In this document: positions 45,887 to 54,139 of the stretch, one piece after another | Layout of the letters: each line of letters starts with the position of its first letter | Position numbering within the stretch: the first letter of the stretch is position 1 | Origin: an uncultured Lachnospiraceae bacterium | GTDB taxonomy: Bacteria > Bacillota > Clostridia > Lachnospirales > Lachnospiraceae | NCBI GenBank assembly: GCA_947363565.1 | Contig: CANAPP010000013.1 | Span: 1-62,335 of the forward strand | Length of the DNA stretch: 62,335 nt | Reading direction: 5' to 3' | Translations under genes and position numbers: made by a program | Notes under the pieces: model-generated | What the model was told of the DNA's origin: nothing | What the model saw: only the letters and a program-made list of their open reading frames with translations | The model's database searches: none

Positions 45887-46510
45887 TTATACTGTTTTGT
45901 CATAGATGTCAAGCATTTCAGTCGCTCTAAATATATCCTCGCACTTAAATCCTTTCCTCGCCAGGTATCCAAACATCTTTTGCGTCTCTTTTCTATCGGC
46001 CTTTTCAGGGTCAAAATGCTTCTTTTTCAATATCCCGGTGATGGCTGCGCAGGCATCCTCTTCTCCGTAATACTCTGCAAATACCTGCTCGGCCAGCTCT
46101 TTATCGATCCCTCTTTGCAAAAGTCCCGCACAGATCTCTTTTCTGCTTTTTTTGCTCTTCCTGCTTTCGACAAATATCCTCGCGTAGTTCTCATCATTAA
46201 TATAACCGAAGGACTCCACGTAGGAAACTGCCTCCTCTACAATATCCTCCGGATAACCGTCCCGCTCAAGCTTCTGGCAAAGCTGGAACTTCGTGCGCCC
46301 CATATCGTTCAGCAGATGAAGGGCGCGTAACTTCGCCCGCTTAAGGACAATCTCCGTACGGATCTTTTCACAGGCTTCTCTGGTGACCGCTTCCCCGACC
46401 GCTATATGATAACGGGACAATTCTTTCTTATAAAGTAAAAATGCATGCACACCGTCTAAGTAAACTTTATATTTTGCGCTGGTCACTGCTTCTATATTTG
46501 TGACGATCAT
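45887..46510 (-). CDS. recX: Regulatory protein RecX
   Basis: Helical-repeat protein that modulates RecA filaments, 207 aa. Repeats such as RALHLLNDMGRTKFQLCQKL and KSKKSRKEICAGLLQRGID are visible. ATG at 46510 follows GGAG with 7 nt spacing and is preferred to an ATG eight codons earlier that overlaps that site. It is immediately downstream of recA, as in most Firmicutes. Confidence 0.92.
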   Translation of the reverse strand: MIVTNIEAVTSAKYKVYLDGVHAFLLYKKELSRYHIAVGEAVTREACEKIRTEIVLKRAKLRALHLLNDMGRTKFQLCQKLERDGYPEDIVEEAVSYVESFGYINDENYARIFVESRKSKKSRKEICAGLLQRGIDKELAEQVFAEYYGEEDACAAITGILKKKHFDPEKADRKETQKMFGYLARKGFKCEDIFRATEMLDIYDKTV

Positions 46511-46547
46511 TGCTTCTCTCCAACTGTCGGTCATTTACCGCTTGATT

Positions 46548-47666
46548 TTATGCTTCTTCCTTGACTGTGCGCCTCCGCGAAGTCTTTGCCGGCTCTTTGG
46601 CGCCTTCTGGACCTTCTGAAGCTTCGGGCTCTTCGTTCTCCTCCTGCCCGGACGTCTCTTCTGCCCCTTCGCCAAATCGGTAGTGCGCACGGATCTTTCC
46701 GTCCAGCTCTGCCATAACCTCCGAATGCCCGGCGAGATAATTCTTGGCATTCTCACGGCCCTGCCCGATCTTGTCACCATTATAGGAAAACCACGCACCA
46801 CTCTTATTCACCAGGTTCAGGTTCACCGCCAGGTCAAGGATATCTCCTTCCTTGGAGATTCCCCTGCCGAACATGATATCAAACTCCGCTTCCTTGAACG
46901 GAGGTGCGATCTTATTCTTCACGATCTTGATCCTTGTACGGTTACCGATCATCTCCCCGCTCTGCTTCAGTGTCTCGATCTTCCTCACGTCCATGCGGAC
47001 AGACGCATAGAACTTGAGCGCACGGCCACCGGTCGTCGTCTCCGGATTGCCGAACATCACACCCACCTTCTCACGGAGCTGGTTGATGAAAATGACGATA
47101 CAATTAGACTTGCTGATCACCGGCGTCAGCTTCCGAAGAGCTTGAGACATAAGCCTCGCCTGCAGCCCAACATGGGAGTCCCCCATATCCCCCTCTATCT
47201 CCTGTCTGGGGACTAAAGCCGCCACCGAATCGATAACAACGATATCCATCGCCCCGGAGCGCACCATCGTCTCTGCAATCTCCAAAGCCTGATCCCCGCT
47301 GTCGGGCTGGGAGATATAAAGCTCGTTGATATCTACGCCGATATTTCCCGCGTAAACCGGATCCAGCGCATGCTCCGCGTCGATAAAGCCTGCGATGCCG
47401 CCCTGCTTTTGCACCTCTGAGATCATGTGGAGCGCCACTGTCGTCTTGCCGCTGGACTCCGGCCCGTAGATCTCAACCACCCTTCCCTTGGGCACGCCGC
47501 CCATGCCCAGTGCGATATCAAGGCTTAGACAGCCGGTAGGAACCGTCTCAACGGCAACCTGCGCCGCCGGGTCTCCCAGCTTCATCACCGTCCCCTTGCC
47601 AAAATCCTTCTCTAATTTCGCGATTGCCGCCTCTAATGCCTTCTGCTTATTCTCATTGCCTGCCAT
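46548..47666 (-). CDS. recA: Recombinase RecA
   Basis: ATP-dependent strand-exchange protein and SOS co-protease, 372 aa. Walker [10 protein letters not shown], the MAW-like motif, [20 protein letters not shown] with loop L2, and an acidic, then Lys/Arg-rich C-terminal tail. AGAAGGAG is upstream. Transcription is controlled by a LexA box between promoter and gene. Confidence 0.99.
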   Translation of the reverse strand: MAGNENKQKALEAAIAKLEKDFGKGTVMKLGDPAAQVAVETVPTGCLSLDIALGMGGVPKGRVVEIYGPESSGKTTVALHMISEVQKQGGIAGFIDAEHALDPVYAGNIGVDINELYISQPDSGDQALEIAETMVRSGAMDIVVIDSVAALVPRQEIEGDMGDSHVGLQARLMSQALRKLTPVISKSNCIVIFINQLREKVGVMFGNPETTTGGRALKFYASVRMDVRKIETLKQSGEMIGNRTRIKIVKNKIAPPFKEAEFDIMFGRGISKEGDILDLAVNLNLVNKSGAWFSYNGDKIGQGRENAKNYLAGHSEVMAELDGKIRAHYRFGEGAEETSGQEENEEPEASEGPEGAKEPAKTSRRRTVKEEA

Positions 47667-47687
47667 AATTAATTCTCCTTCTGTCTC

Positions 47688-47701
47688 CGAACGAATGTTC
47701 G
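47688..47701 (-). promoter_or_regulatory. LexA (SOS) box
   Basis: CGAACGAATGTTCG contains GAAC-N4-GTTC, the Gram-positive LexA site. It lies 22 bp upstream of recA and directly after the -10 region. Confidence 0.93.
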
Positions 47702-47714
47702 CTGTATGGTTAAT

Positions 47715-47743
47715 ATAGTAGTATAATTGTTTTTAAATGTCAA
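47715..47743 (-). promoter_or_regulatory. Promoter of recA
   Basis: On the minus strand TTGACA (47743-47738), 17 bp, TACTAT (47720-47715). Confidence 0.75.
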
Positions 47744-47750
47744 TAGGAAA

Positions 47751-47786
47751 TTACACAAAAAATGCGCAAATCATTTTCTCCTCCAT
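47751..47786 (-). CDS. Possible 11-residue leader ORF upstream of recA
   Basis: AAGGAGGGG 5 nt before an ATG gives MEEKMICAFFV and a stop that ends 8 bp before the recA -35. The ribosome site is stronger than at many real genes here, but the ORF is too short to judge. Confidence 0.3.
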   Translation of the reverse strand: MEEKMICAFFV

Positions 47787-48020
47787 ACGCACCCCTCCTT
47801 TTTCGCTTTTTACTTAACCACTGAATCTGTGCTTTGAATCAAAGCTAAGAAAACCAGACCGCCTTTCGGCTGCCGGATCATCGACAAACGGCGTCTGCCG
47901 GCAAGAACGCCGGCAACGCTGATAGATTTAAAATAACATAAACATTAACTGAACGCAAGAACTTTTTTCTGAATTCAGATAAGGCGAAGCCGGCTTAAGC
48001 CTGCAAAGCCCAAGACAGCT
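47787..48020 (-). ncRNA. Structured intergenic region between the MerR-type gene and recA
   Basis: A weak candidate promoter (TTGCGT at 47958-47953, 17 bp, TATTTT at 47935-47930, minus strand) would make an RNA with stem TGCCGGC/GCCGGCA (47896-47915), a competing stem CAGACCGCC/GGCGTCTG (47855-47897) ending in TTTTCTT, and the perfect dyad GCTTTGAATCAAAGC (47831-47845). No known RNA family is recognised. Confidence 0.35.
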
Positions 48021-48785
48021 TTAAGCCTTATCCGCCCAGTACTGCACTGCTTTTTGCAGCAACAGCGCGCACCCTTCCACTTCCCGGTCATAATAGGCCT
48101 TAAAACGCGCATCCTCAATGTACATACGGGCGACCCCTTTATGGGCTTCTTCGCTGTACTGCCGCCACGTCATGCACAGCCACTCCTTGTGGAGGGCTAC
48201 GATTCGTCCCGCTTCCCTGCTCTCTGGCAGGATTTTATCCCTTACGCCCTCTGAAAGCCTTTTGATGATCTCTGCCCCCAGTGTCTGGAACCGCTCGTAA
48301 TCTGCCTCTGTCATGCCGCGGATCTTCTCGTTTATCTTGTCCACCTCATCATCCCCGTATTTCCGTCGGATCTCGCCTCCGTATCGCTCTTCGTTTTCCT
48401 GAATAAGCTTATCCTTGAACACTTCAAATTTTTCCGCATCGCTCATTTTCCTTTCTCCTTTCATCTGCTGCATCGTCCGCCGAACCGTCCGGATCAGCGA
48501 TTCCGTATACTGCTTTTGCTTTTCTAACTCCCGGAGATGTTCGGAAAGCGCCTCTAAGATGTCAAAATCCTCCTGATAGACGATCTTCCTGATCTGCTTT
48601 AAGGGAAAACCCCGTTCCCGGTAAAAAAGGATCTGCTGCAAAAGGGCAAGCTCCCTCTCCCCATAGCAGCGGTATCCCGCCCCGCTGACTGATAAAGGCT
48701 TTAAAAGGCCGATGCTGTCATAATAGCGCAGCGTGCGTGCACTCACGCCCGCCATCTGTGACAATTCCCTGATACTGTATTCCAT
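48021..48785 (-). CDS. MerR-family regulator with TipAS ligand-binding domain
   Basis: Transcription activator, 254 aa. N-terminal MerR helix-turn-helix and wing (YSIRELSQMAGVSARTLRYY, then GYRCYG), a dimerisation coiled coil to about 115, then a TipAS-like all-helical domain (WRQYSEEAHKGVARMY). TipA proteins bind thiopeptides and other hydrophobic antibiotics and switch on their own promoter, which matches the 19-bp-spacer promoter directly upstream. GGGAGGT precedes the ATG. Confidence 0.92.
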   Translation of the reverse strand: MEYSIRELSQMAGVSARTLRYYDSIGLLKPLSVSGAGYRCYGERELALLQQILFYRERGFPLKQIRKIVYQEDFDILEALSEHLRELEKQKQYTESLIRTVRRTMQQMKGERKMSDAEKFEVFKDKLIQENEERYGGEIRRKYGDDEVDKINEKIRGMTEADYERFQTLGAEIIKRLSEGVRDKILPESREAGRIVALHKEWLCMTWRQYSEEAHKGVARMYIEDARFKAYYDREVEGCALLLQKAVQYWADKA

Positions 48786-48808
48786 CTTCCCACCTCCCGG
48801 ATACCCTT

Positions 48809-48839
48809 AGGATAACCGTTGACGCAGCGTCAAAGTCAA
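48809..48839 (-). promoter_or_regulatory. MerR-type promoter with 19-bp spacer and internal dyad
   Basis: On the minus strand TTGACT (48839-48834), 19 bp, TATCCT (48814-48809). The spacer holds the perfect 7-1-7 dyad TTGACGC-T-GCGTCAA (48819-48833). The overlong spacer is the hallmark of MerR-activated promoters. Confidence 0.9.
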
Positions 48840-48860
48840 TAGATATTTTCCGGAAATTTT

Positions 48861-49403
48861 TCATCGGAAACTTTTCAGGATAAGCCATAGCACATCCGCC
48901 GCAACTGCCGCTGACAGAATCCAAAAGACCGTCTGAAAAGCTTTCGGCGGCATCTTTTCTTTCATCTTTATAAACAACGGCTGCAGCACATACAGGAAAA
49001 ACATGCCGCCGATCCCGAAACGAACGCTCGGGTTCAGGGCAACGCGCCCCTGAAAATTAAAGGCAAACCGGCGGTAGTCCCACGCCCATCCCCCTGCCGT
49101 AAACTCCATGATATAGCTTCCCAGAAGTTCTACCAGTGTGGTGACAAGGATGATCCCGAGAAAGACCAGAAAAGGCGTTATAAGCACCTTTCCCATATAA
49201 ATCCGCTTCTCCATCAGCCAGCCCAGCGAGAAGATCAAGACCAGGGCACCCGTTCCGTAGATGACACAGTAAGGCCCAAACAGTACTCCTCTGTTTGAAA
49301 ATCCCCACCGGTACACCACCACCTCCAGAAAAACCTCATATATCCATCCAATGATCGAATAAAGCATAAAACAGACAAAATATTCCTGTACCTTTTGTTT
49401 CAT
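48861..49403 (-). CDS. PF06541-type integral membrane protein (putative ABC transporter permease)
   Basis: Small membrane protein, 180 aa with about five helices. It begins with FVCFMLYSIIGWIYEVFLEV and contains NRGVLFGPYCVIYGTGAL, the conserved core of the CmpB/PF06541 family. The family is called ABC permease by annotation only; no partner ATPase is present. It lies directly after yfhO (8 bp) in the same direction and may belong to its operon. Confidence 0.85.
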   Translation of the reverse strand: MKQKVQEYFVCFMLYSIIGWIYEVFLEVVVYRWGFSNRGVLFGPYCVIYGTGALVLIFSLGWLMEKRIYMGKVLITPFLVFLGIILVTTLVELLGSYIMEFTAGGWAWDYRRFAFNFQGRVALNPSVRFGIGGMFFLYVLQPLFIKMKEKMPPKAFQTVFWILSAAVAADVLWLILKSFR

Positions 49404-49410
49404 CAATTTT

Positions 49411-52248
49411 TTATCCTTTCTGTCCTTTGTCGTTTTCCTGCTTCATCTTACCATGTATATGAGCATTTGTCATCATCTGATGGCTTCCCAGAAACAAAAG
49501 AATCCCCAACAGCGATACTGCCTTCCCGGCCTTCATCCCCGGCGCATGGTAGGTAATCTCAATTTTATGGCGCCCCTTTCCGATCCGGCATCCCAAAAAC
49601 GTTGTGTTCACCGGCTCTGCTTTCACCTTTTCCCCATCCACAGAGATTTCAAAGTTATCCTCGTAGGGAATCGTCGTGACCAGATAACCGGTATTTTTCA
49701 CCTCGATGCCACCGGCGATCACATTTCCCCCTGTTTTATCTTTATCGGGCAAAAATGCGGACTGGTAGAGTCTTTCTGCCTCCTCCTTTGCCGGAAGCGC
49801 CGCGAGATAGCACTGCACATCCAAGATCTTGTAATGCCCTTCCCCGAAGACGATCTGTATCATGCTCTTTCCCTGTTTTACCGGGACCGCGTAAGTAAAT
49901 ATGGTATTTTGGTTATAATAAAAATGCCTGTTGGAGGTCAGCTTGTTCCGCTGCCCCTCTGCCCATACGGTGACATCTCTGGAGGGCTTAAGATTCTTTA
50001 CGCCAAACTTAAGGAACAGCACCGTCTCCGGCGCATTGCCCGCTGAAGGAGCCTGAAAAAACACACTGTCCGGGATGTCCACATTTACTGTCTGCTTTTT
50101 TGAAGAATCAATCTCCTCTGGCAGGGAGGCTTCGATGGCGGCATATCCCTTTTCTTTCTTTCCGCCGGCCGTCTCTTCCGCCTTACGGCTCTTTTCGTCC
50201 TCCTTTATCACCGCACAGCGAAGGAGGGACAGTTGATTCTCCGGGAATTCCAGACGTTTATACTCCTTTTCGCCCATCACTTGGTCTGTCGCGTAGACTG
50301 CCGGCGATACCGACGGATTTTCATACAGCTTCCACGGCCCTTCTTCTGCCGCAGGTCTGTACCCTGAAATCTCCTTTTGTACCCCTTCCTGCGCCACCAG
50401 ATATTTTACACCCATGAACCTGCGAAATACCGGGTTTTCAACTGCCGGCTGCATAAGGAAATTGCGGTAAGGCTCTTCCACACCGAATTCCTTCCGGAAG
50501 TTCTGGTATTTCTGGTGGTAAAGGGAAGAATAGACGGAGGATATATACTGCCCGGTATCCCAGACCCGGTTGAGGTTCGCCGCCGTCTCCTCCTCTGTCC
50601 CGAGCTGCTCCGTCCGGTAAAATCTGCGCTCTCCTTCCGTCGCTTTTTTCATCAGTTTCCCGATCCGTTCATCGGTTACTTTCTCATAGAAACCTTTCTC
50701 CAGATACTTCCCCGCTTCCCTGTGATAACCGTTTCCAAATACGAGAAGGAGGAGGATTGGCGGCAGCAGCAGTACAAGGACATTTCTCCGTATACAATAT
50801 ATAACGTAGCCAAGAAGCATCAGGATGCCGTCGATCATCACATATTTCCCGTATCTGCCCAAAGACTGCCGGCTGACCTGCGAAGACACCAGGCACAACG
50901 TGGCCGCGTAAGGTAAAAGGCCGCAAAGATTTTTCCCCATACGTTCTTTCGCACTTTCTCCCCCATGGCTCTTCGTACTTTCCAGAGTCCGCACATAGCT
51001 GGCCATCACGTAGCACAACAGCGGCAGGAAAGGGATCATCACTTTGTTCCGCACATAAAGTCCGCCGTTTAGCAGACAGGCAAAAACCGGCACTGTAAAA
51101 ATGATCATGCAGCCCCACGCCAGAACCCGCTCTGACCATTTTTTCGAAAACATCATCGCCAGAAGCGCCGTAAAGGCAAAGGTCGTAAGCCCGATCCCGT
51201 AGGGCAGATAGAAAAACCTGCCAAAAGAAAGCTCCGGCGTAAGAAGCGCTGCTGCCGTCATATTCCGGCTGCTGCCCTCTCTGCCCGCCATAGCCGCAGC
51301 CGTCGGGATCAGCAGCACGCCGCTTGTGAGCACCGCAAGGAAAAAAGGTACAAGGAACCGAATCCCTTCTTTTAAAAAAATCCGCAGCTCACCGCCCTCC
51401 TCTTCCTTCGCCAACCATACAGACGCATAATCTCCCGATCCGGCTGAGGACCGCGCAGATATACTCTCTCCCGACCTGTCCGGTGACCGCAGCGCCTCCC
51501 GCTTCCCGATATACCGGTGAACGCCGTAAAGCCCGAGCGAAAGCATCCCGCCGATACTGAAGTAAAAGCTGGTCATGATCATCAGGAACACGCTGACGGT
51601 AAGAAGCCCGCTCTTTTTCTTCTCCATATGCCGATCAACGCCCAAAAATCCCAGGCACAAAAAGGGCATATAATTCACGAACATGATCTGATTATAGGAA
51701 TGATACACCATCGGCCCGGCCAGCAGGAAGATGACCGCCGCAAGGAAGCCGATCTTTTGGCCAAGCCCGCTTTTTCTGTCACTCTTCCCGTTATGTCCGA
51801 CGGTTCCCTCACTCTTTCCATACCCTTTGCCGTTTCCCTCACTCCTGCCGCTTCCTTCGCCGCTTCCTCCCGACAGCCACCAAAAGAGCAGCGCCGCAGA
51901 CGCAAACAGGCTCACCATCTGCACCGCCATCAGGTAGTCAGACATTTTCACAAAGGGGAACAGGTAGGACAAAACCACTGCCGGGCTAAGGAGCCCGTAG
52001 TAAGAAAACTTGTAGATATTCTGCCCGCCGCCGATATTCGCCGCAAATTCCGGGAACAGCTCTCCCGTGGCATAAAACTGCCTGCGGAAATAATCCGGCA
52101 GCACACTGTGCTGGCTGATCCAGTCCACCTTCGCGCCGAACATCCCGAAGCGCAGGCAGAATAACCAGCAGGCAAAAAGCGTCAAAATGCCAAGTAAAAC
52201 ATAAGCTCCCGCCCCGGATATTTTCTTAAACTTCCTTTTGCTCTCCAT
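49411..52248 (-). CDS. YfhO-family membrane glycosyltransferase
   Basis: Large GT-C-like membrane protein, 945 aa, with about 12 N-terminal helices (to about 520) and a C-terminal extracytoplasmic beta-rich domain ending in one more helix. Motifs include SQHSVLPDYFRRQFYATGEL and NIGGGQNIYKFSYYGLLSP near the N-terminus, where the family's catalytic acid lies. In Bacillus, YfhO works with the GT2 enzyme CsbB to add sugar to lipoteichoic acid outside the cell. Here it overlaps the GT2 gene by 23 nt, the same pairing. A Ser/Gly/Lys repeat-rich loop at about 130-160 is unusual. Confidence 0.9.
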   Translation of the reverse strand: MESKRKFKKISGAGAYVLLGILTLFACWLFCLRFGMFGAKVDWISQHSVLPDYFRRQFYATGELFPEFAANIGGGQNIYKFSYYGLLSPAVVLSYLFPFVKMSDYLMAVQMVSLFASAALLFWWLSGGSGEGSGRSEGNGKGYGKSEGTVGHNGKSDRKSGLGQKIGFLAAVIFLLAGPMVYHSYNQIMFVNYMPFLCLGFLGVDRHMEKKKSGLLTVSVFLMIMTSFYFSIGGMLSLGLYGVHRYIGKREALRSPDRSGESISARSSAGSGDYASVWLAKEEEGGELRIFLKEGIRFLVPFFLAVLTSGVLLIPTAAAMAGREGSSRNMTAAALLTPELSFGRFFYLPYGIGLTTFAFTALLAMMFSKKWSERVLAWGCMIIFTVPVFACLLNGGLYVRNKVMIPFLPLLCYVMASYVRTLESTKSHGGESAKERMGKNLCGLLPYAATLCLVSSQVSRQSLGRYGKYVMIDGILMLLGYVIYCIRRNVLVLLLPPILLLLVFGNGYHREAGKYLEKGFYEKVTDERIGKLMKKATEGERRFYRTEQLGTEEETAANLNRVWDTGQYISSVYSSLYHQKYQNFRKEFGVEEPYRNFLMQPAVENPVFRRFMGVKYLVAQEGVQKEISGYRPAAEEGPWKLYENPSVSPAVYATDQVMGEKEYKRLEFPENQLSLLRCAVIKEDEKSRKAEETAGGKKEKGYAAIEASLPEEIDSSKKQTVNVDIPDSVFFQAPSAGNAPETVLFLKFGVKNLKPSRDVTVWAEGQRNKLTSNRHFYYNQNTIFTYAVPVKQGKSMIQIVFGEGHYKILDVQCYLAALPAKEEAERLYQSAFLPDKDKTGGNVIAGGIEVKNTGYLVTTIPYEDNFEISVDGEKVKAEPVNTTFLGCRIGKGRHKIEITYHAPGMKAGKAVSLLGILLFLGSHQMMTNAHIHGKMKQENDKGQKG

Positions 52249-53194
52249 ACGTTTCTCCTTTGTCCCTCTCGCTGGAATCCTTCAGGATAAAGATCGGGCG
52301 GCGCTTCGTCTCAAGATAAGTCTTGGACAGATACTCCCCCACGATCCCCGTACAAAACAGTTGGATCCCGCTCACCATGAAAATAATGCACACCAGCGAA
52401 GGCCATCCCGACACCGGGTCTCCCCACACAAGGGTCCGCAGGATGATGACAAAGATCATCACGAAGGAAAACAAGCAGAACATCACCCCGATCACCGAGG
52501 CCAGCGACAGCGGCGCCACCGAAAAGCCGGTAATCCCTTCGATAGAATAGGAAAAAAGCTTACCTACCGACCACTTCGTCTCCCCGGCGCAGCGTCCCAC
52601 ATTACGGAATTCCAGCCATTTCGTCCGAAATCCCACCCACTCAAAGATTCCTTTGGAAAACCGGTTGTACTCACTCATCTTAAGCACCGCGTCCACCATG
52701 TTCCGCCGCATCAGCCGGTAGTCCCTTGCCCCGCTTACAATCTCCGTCTTCGAGATACGGTTGATGACTTTATAAAAGCTTTCCGAGAGAAATGAGCGGA
52801 TCTTCGGTTCCCCCGCCCGGTCGGAGCGCTTCGTCGCCACGCTGTCATAGCTCTCCTCTTCCAAGATACGGTACATCTCCGGCAAAAGCCCAGGCGGATC
52901 CTGCAGGTCCACATCCATGGTAGCCACATAATCTCCCCCGGCGCTCTTAAGCCCCGCATACAGCGCCGCTTCTTTCCCGAAATTCCTGGAAAAGGACAGA
53001 TACTTGCAGCGCCCGTCACTCTCATGCATCTCCTTTAAGATCTTAAGGGTTTTATCCGATGAACCGTCGTCCACAAAAATAAGCTCGAAGGAAATCCCGG
53101 ACATCTCCTCCATCACCCGGAACATCTCCCCGTAGTAGACCGGCAGTGCTGCTTCTTCATTATAACAGGGAACAACAATACTCATCTTCTTCAT
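52226..53194 (-). CDS. GT2 glycosyltransferase (CsbB/GtrB-like, undecaprenyl-phosphate sugar synthase)
   Basis: Transfers a sugar from UDP-sugar to undecaprenyl phosphate at the inner membrane face, 322 aa. Start VVPCYNEEAALPVYY, nucleotide-binding VDDGSSDKTLKIL, DxD-like MDVDLQDPPG, catalytic GARDYRLMRRNMVD, and KWSVGKLFSYSIEGITGFS before two C-terminal membrane helices. Followed by and coupled to yfhO. GGAGGTA precedes the ATG. Its promoter region is shared with a divergent two-component system. Confidence 0.94.
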   Translation of the reverse strand: MKKMSIVVPCYNEEAALPVYYGEMFRVMEEMSGISFELIFVDDGSSDKTLKILKEMHESDGRCKYLSFSRNFGKEAALYAGLKSAGGDYVATMDVDLQDPPGLLPEMYRILEEESYDSVATKRSDRAGEPKIRSFLSESFYKVINRISKTEIVSGARDYRLMRRNMVDAVLKMSEYNRFSKGIFEWVGFRTKWLEFRNVGRCAGETKWSVGKLFSYSIEGITGFSVAPLSLASVIGVMFCLFSFVMIFVIILRTLVWGDPVSGWPSLVCIIFMVSGIQLFCTGIVGEYLSKTYLETKRRPIFILKDSSERDKGETYGEQKEV

Positions 53195-53237
53195 CTTTAC
53201 GTACCTCCTTTAGTAAGACTTTTCCCGTCATGCTCAC

Positions 53238-53326
53238 ATTCTAATCCCCAACCCTAAAGAAAACCCGAAATTAATTCTTAAAAATTCTTAAGAACGCTCA
53301 CCCATCTTTTAAATGTCTGTTAAAAT
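53238..53326. promoter_or_regulatory. Divergent promoters with central response-regulator-type repeats
   Basis: TTCTTA occurs twice, 10 bp apart (53275-53280, 53285-53290), the second within the palindrome TTCTTAAGAA. A -10 for the plus-strand regulator gene, TAAAAT (53321-53326), and one for the minus-strand GT2 gene, TAGAAT (53243-53238), lie 30 and 31 bp from the repeats. Neither promoter has a good -35, as expected of activated promoters. Confidence 0.6.
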
Positions 53327-53350
53327 ATCCTCTGAAGAGGTGACGTTAAG

Positions 53351-54139
53351 ATGACGGAAAAATCACACATTTTAATCGTAGATGACAACTCGGAAGTGCG
53401 TGAGGTCATCCATGTGCTTTTAGAGGGGGAAGGTTTTGAGATCATGGAGGCAGGAGACGGCGAGACTGCCCTCCTTCTGTCCGGCAGCACGGATTTTGAC
53501 CTGATCATCCTCGACATCATGATGCCGGGGAAGAACGGCTACCAGACCTGCCTGGAGATCAGGAAAAGGAGCAACGCCCCTATCCTGTTTCTGAGCGCCC
53601 GCACGAAAGACAGCGATAAGACGCTGGGTTTCTCAAGCGGCGGGGATGATTATCTGGCAAAGCCGTTTTCCTACAACGAGCTGATCAGCCGGAGCAAAGC
53701 GCTGATCCGGCGGTATCATGTCTACAAAGGCAAAGAGGAGCTGAAAACGCCCGGGGATGAGCTATCTTCCGAGGCCGGTATGGCTTTAGACGCTGACATG
53801 ACCGAAGACGCCGGAAGGGAAGCATTTTCCCAAAAAGAAAAGGACATCCGTTTCCATCATCTAAAGATCAGCGAAGAAAAGGAGCAGGTCTTTGCAGACG
53901 GGAAACTTCTTACCCTCACCGGGACGGAGTACGCCATGCTCCTTCTGCTCATCAAAAACAGACGGCAGATATTTTCCGCCCAGCGGCTCTACGAAGCTGT
54001 CTGGGACGAGCCTTATTATTACGGTGCTAACAACACTGTCATGGTGCATATCCGCAACCTGCGCCGTAAGATCGAGAAAGACCCGAAAAATCCGGTCCTC
54101 ATAAAGACGGTATGGGGAAGGGGGTACCGGTGTGATTAA
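53351..54139 (+). CDS. OmpR-family response regulator with extended linker
   Basis: DNA-binding regulator, 262 aa. Receiver domain with Asp11/Asp12, phosphorylated Asp55 in IILDIMMPG and Lys in YLAKPF; winged helix with LTGTEYAMLLLLIKNRRQI and MVHIRNLRRKI. Between them is an acidic linker of about 40 residues (roughly 125-165), longer than the usual 10-20. VanR-like overall. It overlaps the kinase gene by 8 nt and is divergent from the CsbB/YfhO-like operon. Confidence 0.93.
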   Translation: MTEKSHILIVDDNSEVREVIHVLLEGEGFEIMEAGDGETALLLSGSTDFDLIILDIMMPGKNGYQTCLEIRKRSNAPILFLSARTKDSDKTLGFSSGGDDYLAKPFSYNELISRSKALIRRYHVYKGKEELKTPGDELSSEAGMALDADMTEDAGREAFSQKEKDIRFHHLKISEEKEQVFADGKLLTLTGTEYAMLLLLIKNRRQIFSAQRLYEAVWDEPYYYGANNTVMVHIRNLRRKIEKDPKNPVLIKTVWGRGYRCD

